A stretch of DNA of 64,000 nucleotides, taken from positions 186,001 through 250,000 of the forward strand of contig NZ_JMLQ01000004.1 in NCBI RefSeq assembly GCF_000686025.1, read 5' to 3'. Positions within the stretch are counted from its first letter, which is position 1. Every line of letters starts with the position of its first letter. Both the position numbers and the translations under genes were made by a program. Source of the DNA: Rhodococcus sp. UNC23MFCrub1.1 (GTDB taxonomy: Bacteria; Actinomycetota; Actinomycetes; Mycobacteriales; Mycobacteriaceae). Of the stretch, positions 40,435-51,800 are shown one piece after another. The notes beneath the pieces were generated by a model, which saw only the letters and a program-made list of their open reading frames with translations, searched no databases and was not told the origin of the DNA.

Positions 40435-41402
40435 CCGACCTACGGGCCTTCCCGTTCCCCTTCGACGGTGACACGTACCGGTACAGCACGAATCTCGAAC
40501 CGGCGCGCACGGCTCATCGGACCGCCGCGGGCGGCTGGGGTGAGCACGTCGTCGAACCGGGCACCGACTATCGGGGCGCGCTGGCCGAACGCGCCCGCAT
40601 CCTCGCACGGGACCCCCGGCGAGCGGTGTCGTTGCCGCACATGGCGCCGGCCGGGTGGGACGCGCTCGAGACGGTGCTGACCGAACTGCACCGCAGCGTG
40701 CCCGACGAGACGACGCTCGATCTCGACGACGGGCGTGTCCGTTTCTCGAACAGATTGTCCGGCACCAGCATCGACGTCGCCAGAGGTGACCCGAGCGTCG
40801 ACCCACTGCTGCTGGCGGCGGGGGAGACCCCGGACGATCTCGTCCTGCTCGACACCCGCAGGGGCGAGCTGTTCGCCGACGCGGGCGTGGTGACGTTCGC
40901 GTCGGGGTGGTCCGTGAACTTCGCTCTGGGTGCGAGCTTCGAGGACATCCACGGTCCCGTCCCGCGTGTGCGGGAGGAAGGGGTCGTGGCGCGGGCGCGC
41001 GCGTTCCTCCTCGGGCTGGGTGCGGGAGCGATCGTGCGGCGCACCAACTGGTCGCTCGGTGTCGATCATCGGCTCGACGCCTCTCTGGAGACGCGCGGGG
41101 AGTGGGCACCCGCGCGACGGCACCTCGAGACCGCGTCCGTCGACGAGGTCGGCCGGCGCCTCTGCCTGCGGGTCGAGGTGCAGCACCTGACGCGCCTCGC
41201 TCCGTCCGGTGCGATCCTCTTCCTCATCCGCACCCATCAGGCCTCGCTCGACGAACTCGCCGCGGTGCCCGGCTGGGCGGAGCGCGTCGTCGCGGTCACC
41301 GCGGAGCTGCCGCGTGACATGGCCGACTACAAGGGGCTGACCGCGCTGCGACCGGCGATCGACCGCTGGTGGCGGAGCAGACGTCGCGCGGTGCTCGGGT
41401 GA
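40431..41402 (+). CDS. Heme-dependent oxidative N-demethylase family protein (DUF3445)
   Basis: The 323-residue protein matches the DUF3445 family: VVTFASGWSVNFALGASFEDIHGPVP, RTNWSLGVDH and LRVEVQHLTRLAPSGAILFLIRT are the conserved-looking blocks. Family members bind heme in a PAS-like fold and remove N-methyl groups oxidatively with electrons from the paired reductase. It is the third gene of the operon. No glutamine-utilising or aldehyde-removing gene lies next to it, so the physiological substrate is open. Confidence 0.75.
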   Translation: MTDLRAFPFPFDGDTYRYSTNLEPARTAHRTAAGGWGEHVVEPGTDYRGALAERARILARDPRRAVSLPHMAPAGWDALETVLTELHRSVPDETTLDLDDGRVRFSNRLSGTSIDVARGDPSVDPLLLAAGETPDDLVLLDTRRGELFADAGVVTFASGWSVNFALGASFEDIHGPVPRVREEGVVARARAFLLGLGAGAIVRRTNWSLGVDHRLDASLETRGEWAPARRHLETASVDEVGRRLCLRVEVQHLTRLAPSGAILFLIRTHQASLDELAAVPGWAERVVAVTAELPRDMADYKGLTALRPAIDRWWRSRRRAVLG

Positions 41403-41407
41403 TCGCC

Positions 41408-41413
41408 TAGGTT
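41408..41413 (+). promoter_or_regulatory. -10 hexamer TAGGTT of the S9 peptidase gene
   Basis: TAGGTT is followed by 7 nt and the ATG. It lies 5 bp after the DUF3445 stop codon, so a separate leaderless message starts here. Confidence 0.5.
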
Positions 41414-41420
41414 CGGGGGC

Positions 41421-43475
41421 ATGACCGACGCGAGCGCTTTCCGGACTCCCGACGCCTACCTCGACCTTCCCCGCATCGCGGGCCTCGCACTGTCCGTCGA
41501 CGGAGCGTCGCTCGTCACCACGATGTCCGAGCTGAATGCCGCACGGACGAAGTACGTCTCGAGTCTGTGGTCCATCGCGACGGACGGCACGTCGGCGCCG
41601 CGCCGGCTCACCCGGTCCGCCACCGGTGACTCCGCACCGACCTTCGCCGCGAACGGCGACCTGCTCTTCGTGCGAGCGGAGTCCGGTGACGACGACGCAC
41701 CGTCCGCGGTGTGGGCGCTGTCCGCGCGGGGCGGAGAGGCCCGCAGAGTCGCGCACCGCGGCGGAGGGGTCGGGGGAGTCGTGGCCGCGTCCGACGCGCC
41801 GGTGTTCGCCGTCTCCGGTGAGGTTCTGGGCGACGTCGACCGTGACGAGACGCTGCGCGCGCTGCGGAAGGACAAGGCCGTCTCCGCGATCCTGCACAGC
41901 GGATATCCGATGCGGCACTGGGACAGCGACCTCGGTCCGGCGTCCACGCACGTCTTCGTGGGGAACCTCGGCGACACCGAGGACACCGACGTCGCTCTGC
42001 GGACGGTGACGCCGCGACCCGGCGGCTCGGCGGGCGGCGGCGCGTACCGCGACACCTCCGTCGCGGTGGCTCCCGACGGCTCGTGGCTGGTGGCCACACG
42101 CAGGGTCGCGGGAGCCGATGCCACCACACGGCACGTGCTCGTCCGGATCGACACCTCGGACGGTGCCGACGCCGTGCTGGTCGACGACCCGGTGGCCGAC
42201 GTCGGTGCCCCTGCCGTCTCGCCGGACGGAACGCGCGTCGCCTATGTGCGCGAGACGCATCCGGAACCGGATGCGGCGCCGCGGACCACGCTGCACGTCC
42301 TCGACCTGACGACCGGGCTGCCGGAGCAGTGGGCGGCCGGGTGGGACCGGTGGCCGTCGTCGCCGGTGTGGTCCGCCGACGGGCACAGCATCCTGGTGAC
42401 GGCGGACGACGACGGCCGGGCACCGATCTTCGTCGTGACGCCCGACGCGGCCCTCCGCCTGACGCACGACGACCACGCCTACACCGACCTGCGCCCGGCT
42501 CCGGACGGTGATGTCGTCCACGCGCTGCGCTCGTCGTATCTCGTTCCGCCGCATCCGGTCCGGATCACGCTCGTCGACGGTGCGGTGACCGAGCTGCGAT
42601 CACCGGCCGCCACGCCGACACTGCCGGGCACCCTCGAGGACGTCGAGACCACCGCCGAGGACGGCGTGCGGGTGCGCGCCTGGTTGGCTCTGCCCACGGG
42701 CACGTCCGCCGACTGGCCCGCGCCGCTGGTGCTGTGGGCGCACGGCGGACCGCTCGGATCGTGGAACGCCTGGTCGTGGCGCTGGAATCCGTGGATGCTG
42801 GTGGCACAGGGATTCGCCGTCCTGCTCCCCGATCCGGCACTGTCCACCGGGTACGGACAGGCGTTCGTGCAGCGCGGCTGGGGCCGATGGGGGACGGAGC
42901 CCTACACGGACCTGATGGCCGTCACCGACGCCGTCGAGCAACGCGAGGACATCGACTCCACGCGCACGGCGATGATGGGCGGCTCGTTCGGCGGCTACAT
43001 GGCCAACTGGGTCGCAGGTCACACCGACCGCTTCCGGGCGATCGTCTCGCACGCCGGTCTGTGGGCGCTGGACCAGTTCGGTCCCACCACCGACGAGGCG
43101 TCGTACTGGGCGCACGAGATGACGCCGGAGATGGCGTTCGAGAACTCACCGCACCTGGCCGTCGCGGACATCGTCACCCCGATGCTGGTGATCCACGGCG
43201 ACAAGGACTATCGCGTGCCCGTGGGCGAAGCGCTGCGGTTGTGGTGGGAGCTGTTGTCCGAGTCCGGTTCTCCCGCCGACGAGAACGGGGAGACCGTGCA
43301 CCGGTTCCTGTACTTCCCCGACGAGAACCACTGGATCCTCTCGCCGCAGCACACCGCTGTCTGGTACGGCGCCGTGCACGCCTTCCTGGCCGAGCACGTA
43401 CTCGGACAATCCACTCCGATGCCCGAGATCCTCGCGGCGCGACCGGGCCGGACCGTCGATCCCGACGCGCACTAG
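41421..43475 (+). CDS. S9 family prolyl oligopeptidase-type serine peptidase
   Basis: The 684-residue protein has an N-terminal beta-propeller (about residues 15-410, with WSADGHSILVT-like blades) and a C-terminal alpha/beta hydrolase. The catalytic Ser is in MMGGSFGGYM (near 522), Asp in HGDKDYRVP (near 595) and His in DENHWI (near 635). It should cut peptides in the cytoplasm, as acylaminoacyl or dipeptidyl peptidase; no signal peptide is present. The valS promoter overlaps its stop codon. Confidence 0.88.
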   Translation: MTDASAFRTPDAYLDLPRIAGLALSVDGASLVTTMSELNAARTKYVSSLWSIATDGTSAPRRLTRSATGDSAPTFAANGDLLFVRAESGDDDAPSAVWALSARGGEARRVAHRGGGVGGVVAASDAPVFAVSGEVLGDVDRDETLRALRKDKAVSAILHSGYPMRHWDSDLGPASTHVFVGNLGDTEDTDVALRTVTPRPGGSAGGGAYRDTSVAVAPDGSWLVATRRVAGADATTRHVLVRIDTSDGADAVLVDDPVADVGAPAVSPDGTRVAYVRETHPEPDAAPRTTLHVLDLTTGLPEQWAAGWDRWPSSPVWSADGHSILVTADDDGRAPIFVVTPDAALRLTHDDHAYTDLRPAPDGDVVHALRSSYLVPPHPVRITLVDGAVTELRSPAATPTLPGTLEDVETTAEDGVRVRAWLALPTGTSADWPAPLVLWAHGGPLGSWNAWSWRWNPWMLVAQGFAVLLPDPALSTGYGQAFVQRGWGRWGTEPYTDLMAVTDAVEQREDIDSTRTAMMGGSFGGYMANWVAGHTDRFRAIVSHAGLWALDQFGPTTDEASYWAHEMTPEMAFENSPHLAVADIVTPMLVIHGDKDYRVPVGEALRLWWELLSESGSPADENGETVHRFLYFPDENHWILSPQHTAVWYGAVHAFLAEHVLGQSTPMPEILAARPGRTVDPDAH

Positions 43476-43478
43476 AAT
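43473..43478 (+). promoter_or_regulatory. -10 hexamer TAGAAT of valS
   Basis: TAGAAT includes the TAG stop codon of the S9 peptidase and is followed by 6 nt and the valS GTG. valS has no ribosome-binding site. Confidence 0.6.
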
Positions 43479-43484
43479 CACCCG

Positions 43485-46136
43485 GTGATCAGATCGACGA
43501 CAGCGCCCGACGAGAACCCTGCCGACCGCCTGCCCAAGGCCTGGAATCCCGGTGACGTGGAAGCAGGCCTCTACCAGGGATGGGTCGACTCCGGGTACTT
43601 CGTCGCCGATCCGGACAGCGCGAAGCCGGGGTACTCGATCGTGCTCCCGCCGCCCAACGTCACCGGCAGCCTGCACATGGGCCATGCCCTCGATCACACA
43701 CTGATGGACGTCCTGTCCCGTCGCAAGCGGATGCAGGGCTACGAGGTGCTGTGGCTTCCCGGCATGGACCACGCGGGCATCGCCACGCAGTCGCTCGTGG
43801 AGAAGCAACTCGTCGCCGAGGGAACGTCCAAGGACGAACTGGGCCGGGACGCCTTCATCGAGAAGGTGTGGGAGTGGAAGCGTGAGTCCGGCGGCACCAT
43901 CGGCGAGCAGATGCGCCGGATCGGTGACGGCGTCGACTGGAGCCGCGAGCGGTTCACGATGGACGAGGGCCTCTCGCGTGCCGTCCAGACCATGTTCAAG
44001 CTGCTCCACGATCGTGGCCTGATCTACCGCGCCGAGCGCCTCGTCAACTGGTCGCCGGTGCTGAAGACGGCGATCTCCGACATCGAGGTCAAGTACGAGG
44101 ACGTCGAGGGCGAACTGGTCTCGCTGCGCTACGGATCGTTGAACGACGACGAACCGCACGTGGTGGTCGCCACCACTCGTGTCGAGACGATGCTCGGCGA
44201 CACCGCCGTCGCCGTTCACCCCGACGACGAGCGCTACCGGGACCTGGTGGGAACGACGCTTCCGCACCCGTTCCTCGACCGCGAGATCCCGGTCGTCGCC
44301 GACGACTACGTCGACCCCGAGTTCGGCACCGGCGCCGTGAAGATCACGCCGGCACACGACCCCAACGACTTCGAGATGGGTCTCCGGCACAGCTTGCCGA
44401 TGCCGTCGATCATGGACACGTCGGGCCGGATCGCCGACACCGGAACGCAGTTCGACGGTATGGACCGCTTCGAGGCTCGTGTCGCCGTGCGCGAGGCACT
44501 CGCGGAGCAGGGCCGCGTCGTCGCCGAGAAGCGTCCGTACGTCCACAGTGTCGGCCATTCCGAGCGCAGCGGCGAGCCCATCGAGCCGCGACTCTCCCTC
44601 CAGTGGTGGGTGAACGTCACCACGTTGGCGGCCTCCGCCGGCGACGCCGTGCGCGACGGGCGCACCGTGGTGCACCCGAAGAGTCAGGAACCGCGGTGGT
44701 TCGCCTGGGTCGACGACATGCACGACTGGTGCATCTCGCGCCAGCTGTGGTGGGGGCACCGCATCCCCATCTGGTACGGACCCGACGGTGAGACGGTCTG
44801 CGTGGGCCCCGACGAGACGCCGCCCGAGGGCTGGGTGCAGGACCCGGACGTGTTGGACACGTGGTTCTCGTCCGGCCTGTGGCCCTTCTCGACGATGGGC
44901 TGGCCCGACCGCACTCCCGACCTCGAGAAGTTCTATCCCACCAGCGTTCTCGTCACGGGTTACGACATCCTGTTCTTCTGGGTCGCCCGCATGATGATGT
45001 TCGGCACCACCGTCGGCGACGAGCTGCCCGGTCCGGTGCCGTTCCGCGACGTGTTCCTGCACGGGCTGGTGCGTGACGAGTTCGGCCGCAAGATGTCGAA
45101 GTCGAAGGGCAACGGCATCGACCCTCTCGACTGGGTCGACCGATTCGGTGCGGATGCACTGCGTTTCACGCTGGCGCGCGGCGCGCATCCCGGCGGTGAC
45201 CTCTCGGTCGGCGAGGACAACGCGCAGAGTTCGCGCAACTTCGCCACCAAGCTGTTCAACGCCACCAAGTTCGCGTTGATGAACGGCGCTGTGGTGCAGG
45301 ATCTCCCGGCCCGCGAGACGCTCACGGACGCCGACCGCTGGATCCTCGACCGGCTGGCGACGGTACGCGCCGAAGTGGACGACGCGCTGGACCGCTACGA
45401 GTTCGGCAAGGCGTGCGAGGCGCTGTACCACTTCGCCTGGGACGAGGTCTGCGACTGGTACCTCGAACTGGCCAAGGTGCAGTTCTCGTCGGAGAGCGCG
45501 GCGGAACCCACTCGTATCGTCCTCGGTGTCGTGCTCGACTCCATTCTCCGCCTGCTGCATCCGGTCGTCCCGTTCGTCACCGAGACGCTCTGGAAGGCGC
45601 TCACGGGCGGCGAGAGCATCGTGGTCGCACCGTGGCCGAAGGAGACCGGGGTCGGAGCCGATCCCGTCGCGTTGCAACGCGTGTCCGACATGCAGAAGCT
45701 CATCACCGAGGTGCGCCGCTTCCGCAGCGACCAGGGCGTGAAGCCGAAGCAGAAGGTCCCGGCGCGGCTGCTCGGGGTCGAGGAGGCGGACCTCACGGCA
45801 CAGATCCCCGCGACCCGTGCGCTCGCCTTCCTGACGGAGCCGGAGGAGGACTTCGCCGAGACGGCGTCCATCGAGGTTCGACTCTCGCTCGGTACCGTCG
45901 TCGTCTCCGTCGACACGTCCGGCACCGTCGACGTGGCGGCCGAGCGCAAGCGCGCCGAGAAGGATCTCGCGGCCGCGGAGAAGGAACTCGCCGCCACCAC
46001 GGCCAAGCTGGGCAACGAGGCCTTCATCGGCAAGGCCCCCGAGGCGGTCGTGGACAAGATCCGCGCACGGCAGCAGATCGCCCGCGAGGACGTCGAGCGC
46101 ATCACCGCACGTCTGCGTGAGATGGGGCCGGCGTGA
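43485..46136 (+). CDS. valS: Valyl-tRNA synthetase
   Basis: The 883-residue class I enzyme has the HIGH-type motif [16 protein letters not shown] (about residue 56), the editing domain (about 200-350), KMSKSKGNG near 537 and a C-terminal coiled coil ([23 protein letters not shown]). The tryptophan-rich [14 protein letters not shown] region is typical of ValS. It charges tRNA-Val and edits Thr-tRNA. The GTG start is fixed by the TAGAAT hexamer. The stop overlaps folC by GTGA. Confidence 0.96.
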   Translation: MIRSTTAPDENPADRLPKAWNPGDVEAGLYQGWVDSGYFVADPDSAKPGYSIVLPPPNVTGSLHMGHALDHTLMDVLSRRKRMQGYEVLWLPGMDHAGIATQSLVEKQLVAEGTSKDELGRDAFIEKVWEWKRESGGTIGEQMRRIGDGVDWSRERFTMDEGLSRAVQTMFKLLHDRGLIYRAERLVNWSPVLKTAISDIEVKYEDVEGELVSLRYGSLNDDEPHVVVATTRVETMLGDTAVAVHPDDERYRDLVGTTLPHPFLDREIPVVADDYVDPEFGTGAVKITPAHDPNDFEMGLRHSLPMPSIMDTSGRIADTGTQFDGMDRFEARVAVREALAEQGRVVAEKRPYVHSVGHSERSGEPIEPRLSLQWWVNVTTLAASAGDAVRDGRTVVHPKSQEPRWFAWVDDMHDWCISRQLWWGHRIPIWYGPDGETVCVGPDETPPEGWVQDPDVLDTWFSSGLWPFSTMGWPDRTPDLEKFYPTSVLVTGYDILFFWVARMMMFGTTVGDELPGPVPFRDVFLHGLVRDEFGRKMSKSKGNGIDPLDWVDRFGADALRFTLARGAHPGGDLSVGEDNAQSSRNFATKLFNATKFALMNGAVVQDLPARETLTDADRWILDRLATVRAEVDDALDRYEFGKACEALYHFAWDEVCDWYLELAKVQFSSESAAEPTRIVLGVVLDSILRLLHPVVPFVTETLWKALTGGESIVVAPWPKETGVGADPVALQRVSDMQKLITEVRRFRSDQGVKPKQKVPARLLGVEEADLTAQIPATRALAFLTEPEEDFAETASIEVRLSLGTVVVSVDTSGTVDVAAERKRAEKDLAAAEKELAATTAKLGNEAFIGKAPEAVVDKIRARQQIAREDVERITARLREMGPA

Positions 46137-47569
46137 GCTATCCGGGAAACTCCGGGCCGGAGGGGGTGACGGGACCCTCGCCGGTCGATCTCGCCGAGTT
46201 CACGCTGGTGGAGTCCGAACTGGACCAGCGCTGGGGCGAGACGACCATCGAGCCGTCGCTCACGCGCATCAGTGCGCTGATGGACCTGCTCGGGTCCCCG
46301 CAGGCGAGCTACCCGTCCATCCACGTCGCGGGCACCAACGGCAAGACGTCGGTCACCCGGATGATCGAGTCGCTGCTGCGGGCGTTCCACCGGCGCACCG
46401 GTCGCACCACCAGCCCCCACCTGCAGTTGGCCACCGAGCGGATCGCGGTCGACGGGGTGCCGCTGACCCCTCGCCAGTACGTCGACACGTACCGCGACAT
46501 CCTGCCGTACGTCGAGATGATCGACGCGCAGTCGGAGGCCGCGGGCGGGCCCAGAATGAGCAAGTTCGAGGTGGTGACCGCGATGGCGTTCGCGGCGTTC
46601 GCGGAGGCCCCGGTCGACGTCGCCGTCGTCGAGGTGGGTCTCGGCGGGCGGTGGGACGCCACCAACGTGGTGGACGCGCAGGTCTCCGTCATCACCCCGA
46701 TCGGTATCGACCACATCGAGTACCTCGGTACCGATCTGGCCGGTATCGCCGAGGAGAAGGCCGGCATCATCAAGAAGGCCCCCGAACGGCTCGATCCGGT
46801 CGACACGGTGGCGGTTCTCGACGAGCAGCAACCCGAGGTCACCGACGTCCTGTTGCGGCGTGCCGTGGAGATGGACGCGGCGGTGGCCCGCGCCGGGTCC
46901 GAGTTCGTGGTCCTGGCCCGTCGCGTCGCGGTCGGCGGTCAGCAGCTCGAGCTCCGCGGCCTCGGCGGCGTGTACGACGACATCTTCCTTCCGCTCCACG
47001 GTGAACACCAGGCGCGCAACGCCTCGCTGGCCCTCGCGGCGGTCGAGGCGTTCTTCGGCGCGGGTGCCGACCACGGACTCGACGTCGAGACGGTGCGCGA
47101 GGGTTTCGCCTCGGTGGTGAACCCGGGCCGACTCGAGCGGGTGCGCAACGCACCGACGGTCTTCGTCGACGCCGCGCACAACCCGCACGGCGCCGCCGCA
47201 CTCGCCGCGACGCTGACGGCCGAGTTCGACTTCCGCAAGCTCGTCGGCGTCGTGTCCGTGATGAAGGACAAGGACGTCGACGGCATCCTGCAGGCACTCG
47301 AACCCGTACTCGACGAGATCGTCGTGACCCACAACGGCTCCCCGCGCGGGCTCGACGTCGAGGCACTCGCCGACGCCGCCGTGGCCAAGTTCGGCGACGA
47401 GCGTGTCGTCGTCGCGGAGACGCTCCCGGACGCACTCGAGATCGCGATCGGCATCGCGGAGGACGTCGCGGACGAGGGTGAGGCCGTCTCCGGTGCCGGC
47501 GTCGTCGTCACGGGATCCGTGGTGACCGCCGGTGCGGCACGCACTCTCTTCGGGAAGGACCCGGTATGA
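46133..47569 (+). CDS. folC: Bifunctional folylpolyglutamate/dihydrofolate synthase
   Basis: The 478-residue protein is a Mur-ligase-like enzyme with the P-loop [10 protein letters not shown] near residue 65, the second ATP loop in [12 protein letters not shown] and [15 protein letters not shown] in the C-terminal domain. It adds glutamates to folates and may also make dihydrofolate from dihydropteroate. It is coupled to valS (GTGA) and to the DUF4233 gene (ATGA), the order found in mycobacteria (Rv2447c). Confidence 0.94.
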   Translation: MSYPGNSGPEGVTGPSPVDLAEFTLVESELDQRWGETTIEPSLTRISALMDLLGSPQASYPSIHVAGTNGKTSVTRMIESLLRAFHRRTGRTTSPHLQLATERIAVDGVPLTPRQYVDTYRDILPYVEMIDAQSEAAGGPRMSKFEVVTAMAFAAFAEAPVDVAVVEVGLGGRWDATNVVDAQVSVITPIGIDHIEYLGTDLAGIAEEKAGIIKKAPERLDPVDTVAVLDEQQPEVTDVLLRRAVEMDAAVARAGSEFVVLARRVAVGGQQLELRGLGGVYDDIFLPLHGEHQARNASLALAAVEAFFGAGADHGLDVETVREGFASVVNPGRLERVRNAPTVFVDAAHNPHGAAALAATLTAEFDFRKLVGVVSVMKDKDVDGILQALEPVLDEIVVTHNGSPRGLDVEALADAAVAKFGDERVVVAETLPDALEIAIGIAEDVADEGEAVSGAGVVVTGSVVTAGAARTLFGKDPV

Positions 47570-47964
47570 CAGTCCCCGAGGCGGGCCAGGTCCCGCCGCC
47601 CGCACGCGATCCGTGGAAGGGGTTCCGCGGCGTCTGCGCCGGCACCCTCGTCCTCGAGGCGATCGTCGTCTTCCTGTCCCTCCCGGTCGTCGCGACCGTC
47701 GGCGGCGGACTCACGTGGATCAGTGGGACGTACATCATCGCGCTGGGCGTGGTCATGCTGCTCGGTGCAGGACTGCAGGGTCGGTCGTGGGCTCTGTCCT
47801 TCGATCTCGCGCTGCAGGTCCTGGTGATCCTCGGCTTCTTCGCGCACCCGTCGATCGCCGTCGTGGGCGTGCTGTTCCTCGCCGTGTGGGTGTACCTGCT
47901 GTATCTGCGCCGCGATCTCCGCAAGCGCATCGCCGAGGGCCGGTTGCCGAGCCAGCGAGAATGA
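47566..47964 (+). CDS. DUF4233 membrane protein
   Basis: The 132-residue protein has four predicted membrane helices ([69 protein letters not shown]) and a basic C-terminus. It belongs to DUF4233, always found after folC in actinobacteria; function is unknown. It overlaps folC by ATGA. Confidence 0.85.
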   Translation: MTVPEAGQVPPPARDPWKGFRGVCAGTLVLEAIVVFLSLPVVATVGGGLTWISGTYIIALGVVMLLGAGLQGRSWALSFDLALQVLVILGFFAHPSIAVVGVLFLAVWVYLLYLRRDLRKRIAEGRLPSQRE

Positions 47965-47996
47965 CGCCGGTGCTCCGGGGCCGATCGAGGGTCCTC

Positions 47997-48002
47997 TAGG
48001 CT
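47997..48002 (+). promoter_or_regulatory. -10 hexamer TAGGCT of ndk
   Basis: TAGGCT is followed by 8 nt and the ndk GTG. No ribosome-binding site is present. Confidence 0.45.
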
Positions 48003-48010
48003 CAGCGCTC

Positions 48011-48424
48011 GTGACCGAACGCACTCTCGTACTGATCAAGCCGGACGGCGTCGAACGTCGCTACGTCGGCGACATCCTCGGCCGTATCGAGCGCAAGGGG
48101 CTCGACCTCGTCGCCCTGAAGCTCCTGACGGTGGACCGCGAGGTGGCGGAGAAGCACTACGCCGAGCACGCCGAGCGGCCGTTCTTCCCCGACCTCATCG
48201 AGTTCATCACCTCGGGACCGCTCGTCGCGGCGGTGCTCGAGGGTCCTCGTTCCATCGAGGCCTTCCGTCAGATCGCCGGTGGCACCGACCCCGTGGCCAA
48301 GGCGACGCCCGGCACCATCCGCGCCGACCTCGCGCTGGACGGACAGAAGAACCTGGTCCACGGCTCCGACTCGCCCGAGTCCGCTGCTCGTGAGATCGCG
48401 CTCTGGTTCCCCGAGCACGGCTGA
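48011..48424 (+). CDS. ndk: Nucleoside diphosphate kinase
   Basis: The 137-residue protein starts [18 protein letters not shown] and ends with [20 protein letters not shown], which holds the usual C-terminal NDK signature. The phosphoryl-accepting histidine, expected in an NxxHGSDS-type context, is the His in LVHGSDS. It balances nucleoside triphosphates. Length matches M. tuberculosis NdkA (136). A hairpin follows the stop. Confidence 0.95.
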   Translation: MTERTLVLIKPDGVERRYVGDILGRIERKGLDLVALKLLTVDREVAEKHYAEHAERPFFPDLIEFITSGPLVAAVLEGPRSIEAFRQIAGGTDPVAKATPGTIRADLALDGQKNLVHGSDSPESAAREIALWFPEHG

Positions 48425-48444
48425 CGCTCCACCTCGAGTACCAC

Positions 48445-48497
48445 CCCCGACCGCCGGGCCGCACCGCGAACCCCGCAGTGGCACGCGGCGGTCGGGG
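48445..48497 (+). terminator. Terminator of ndk
   Basis: CCCCGACCGCCG (48445-48456) and CGGCGGTCGGGG (48486-48497) form a 12-bp stem with a 29-nt loop, starting 21 bp after the ndk stop. Confidence 0.65.
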
Positions 48498-48504
48498 AGT
48501 GTGG

Positions 48505-48857
48505 GATACTGGCCTAGGTCGCGACGCGCACCACGCGAACGTGACCGGATGACAATCACGGACCGAAGCCCGTCATCGCGAACACGCGCAGGCATCGATG
48601 CGAGTCTCCTTCTCGCACCGCCGACGCGTCCCGCTGAAGATCAGGTGCTCGGATCGGCCATCCGCCCAGGCAGTGCGGTGACAGTCGCCGACCGTTCCGG
48701 TCGACGACCTGACGCAGTGCGAACCCGCTTTTTCGTCGGATCGTCCGATCCCGCGAACGAACCATGACTCCCGCGTGGCCGCGTGCCATTCGACGGACGA
48801 CGCCCGATCGGGCACCTCGACCGTGGATGTTCGCGCCCGGGAGCCCGAGGAGAACAC
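48505..48857 (+). promoter_or_regulatory. rne promoter and long 5' leader
   Basis: The 433-bp ndk-rne gap holds no gene I can support. After the ndk terminator comes GATACT (48505-48510) in a TGTGGGATACT context, a plausible extended -10. A transcript from there would have about 340 nt of leader. It contains a TCGGA-TCG-TCCGA hairpin (48736-48748) next to CTTTTTC. Long leaders used for autoregulation are known for rne in other bacteria. A 72-codon frame at 48549-48767 is not convincing. Confidence 0.45.
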
Positions 48858-51800
48858 GTGGCCGACACCGTGCCGCCCCAGGAGCCGCTCGATCAGGGCG
48901 CCCCCACCTTTCCCGAGCGCATCCGCGTTCACGCGCTCGCCAAGCTGCTGGGAGTGACCAGCAAGCAGGTCGTCGCCCAGCTGGCCGAGATGGGCGTCGA
49001 CGTCCGCAGCGTCCAGTCCAGCGTCGTTCGTGACGACGCGCAGACCGTCGCCTCCGCACTGGGTGCTCCGGCGCTCGACGCCGCCGACGTGGCAGGTCTG
49101 CCCGCTGCGGAGAGCGCACCTCCCGCCGCCGAGGAGACCAGCTCGGCGTCCACGGCCGACGAGAGTCCGGCGTCTCCCACCGAGCCGGACCTCTTCACGA
49201 ACATCGAGACGGCCGAGGCGACGGCCCCGTCGTCCGCCGACCCCGCCACCGCGCCGCTGTTCCTGCAGCCCGAGGTCACCGAGGCGCCGAAGGCTCCCCG
49301 GACGCGGGCACGTCGCGCTCGATCCGCGCCGAAGAAGGCGGAGGTCGACGAGACCACGACAGCGGACGCACCCGAGGCCGAGGGCACTGCCGACGTGTCC
49401 ACCCCTGTCGAGGTGTCCGCCCCCGCCGAGAGCACCCCCGCCGTCGAGACGGCGACCGAGTCCGACACCTCCTCGTCCGATGCCTCCGCGTCCGACGAGG
49501 GCACCGACGACGACGCGAACGAGCAGGACGGATCGTCCGGTCCTCGCCGCCGCCGCCGTGGCCGTCGTGGCCGTGGTCGTGGACGCGGCGACAACCAGAA
49601 CGACGATCAGAGCGACGACGACGAGTCGGACGAGTCCGCCGCGGATCGCTCCGATGCGCCTGCCGCCGAGAACGCGACGGCGGAATCGGAGACCACGGAC
49701 ACGGATGACGCCGCGGAGGGCGACGACGCGCCGAAGCGCTCCTCGAGCCGCCGCTCGCGCAGCCGTCGTGGGTCGCGGGCGGACACGTCCGCCGACTCGG
49801 ACGCGCCAGAGACCACCGATTCGACCGACGCGTCCAGCACGACCGACACCACTGCCGCCGAGACGGAACCGTCCGCGGAGGACACCGACGGTGCCTCCGG
49901 GGAGAACGACGGCGCCTCCGGGGACAACGACGACGACTCGACCGGGGACAGCGCGAGCCGTCGCCGGCGCCGCCGTCGTCGCCGCAAGAGCGGTGGCGAG
50001 AGCGCGGACGCCGAGACCACGACCGACGACGATCCACCCAACACGGTGGTGCACGAACGCGAGCCACGTCAGCGCGCGGCCAAGTCCAAGGACGAGGTCC
50101 AGGGCATCACCGGGTCGACCCGGCTCGAGGCGAAGCGTCAGCGTCGCCGCGACGGTCGTGACGCCGGCCGTCGCCGTCCGCCGATCCTGACCGAGTCCGA
50201 GTTCCTCGCGCGCCGCGAGTCGGTGGACCGGACGATGGTCGTGCGCGAGAAGTCGCTGGCCGGGCACCCGGACCTGACCCAGGTCGCGGTGCTCGAGGAC
50301 GGCGTTCTCGTCGAACACTTCGTCACCAGCACGGCCTCGGGCTCCATCGTGGGCAACGTCTACCTCGGCCGCGTGCAGAACGTGCTGCCCAGCATGGAAG
50401 CCGCGTTCATCGACATCGGCAAGGGCCGCAACGGTGTGCTGTACGCCGGCGAGGTCGACTGGGACGCCGCCGGTCTGGGCGGCAACAGCCGCAAGATCGA
50501 GCAGGCGCTCAAGCCCGGTGACCAGGTGCTCGTGCAGGTCAGCAAGGATCCCGTCGGGCACAAGGGCGCCCGGTTGACCACGCAGATCTCGCTCGCCGGC
50601 CGCTTCCTGGTCTACGTGCCCGGTGGCTCGTCCACCGGCATCAGCCGCAAGCTGCCCGACAACGAGCGCAAACGTCTCAAGGACATCCTGCGCGACATCG
50701 TCCCGTCCGAGGCCGGGGTCATCATCCGGACCGCGTCGGAGGGCGTCAGCGCCGAGGAGCTCGAGCGCGACGTCACCCGTCTGCAGGCGCAGTGGGCCAC
50801 CGTCTCGGAGCGCTCGACGGGTGCCGAGGCGTCCAAGTCGTCGGCTCCGGTCACGCTGTACGAGGAGCCCGACCTCCTGGTCAAGGTGGTCCGCGATCTC
50901 TTCAACGAGGATTTCTCCAAGCTGGTCATCGAGGGCGACCGTGCCTGGTCGACGGTGCAGAACTACATCGAGACCGTCGCCCCCGACATGCTGCCCCGCG
51001 TCGAGCGGTACACCTCGGAGTCCAAGGACGTCGATGTCTTCGGTGCCTTCCGCATCGACGAGCAGCTGGCCAAGGCGCTCGACCGCAAGGTGTGGTTGCC
51101 GTCCGGCGGCACGCTGGTGATCGACCGCACCGAGGCCATGACCGTGGTCGACGTCAACACCGGCAAGTTCACCGGTGAGGGCGGCAACCTCGAGGAGACC
51201 GTCACCCGGAACAACCTCGAGGCGGCCGAGGAGGTCGTGCGGCAGATGCGCTTGCGCGACATCGGCGGCATGATCGTCGTCGACTTCATCGACATGGTGC
51301 TCGAGTCCAACCGCGACCTGGTGCTCCGTCGCCTGACCGAGGCCCTGGGCCGCGATCGCACACGGCACCAGGTGTCCGAGGTGACGTCGCTCGGACTGGT
51401 CCAGATGACGCGCAAGCGCATGGGTACCGGTCTCATCGAGGCGTTCTCCACGACGTGCGAGCACTGCCACGGGCGTGGGCTGATCATGCATCAGTTCCCC
51501 GTCGAGCCGGCCAAGGACGAGGGTGGGCGCTCCCACTCCCGCTCCGATCGGTCGCGGTCCGACAACTCCCGTTCGGACACCACCTCCCGCTCCGACAGCC
51601 AGGCCTCCGAGGGCGGCTCGCGTCGCAAGCGCGGCGGCCGGGACCGTTCGGAGAATCGAGTCGACGAGACGACGACGGCCGAGACCACCGAGTCCGAGTC
51701 GGGAAGCGACACGGCTGTGCGTCGTGCTCATCCCGTCGCTCTGGCCATGGCGGCGCACCTGCATCCGGACGATGTCGCCGAGGTGGCGGACACCGTGTCG

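Noticed and set aside
43146..45677. An 843-codon open frame opposite valS
   Set aside because: Shadow of valS, rich in Arg, His, Val and Glu as expected from antisense reading.
48549..48767. A 72-codon frame in the ndk-rne gap
   Set aside because: No ribosome-binding site and no recognisable protein; it more likely belongs to the rne leader. Kept only as a remark in that finding.
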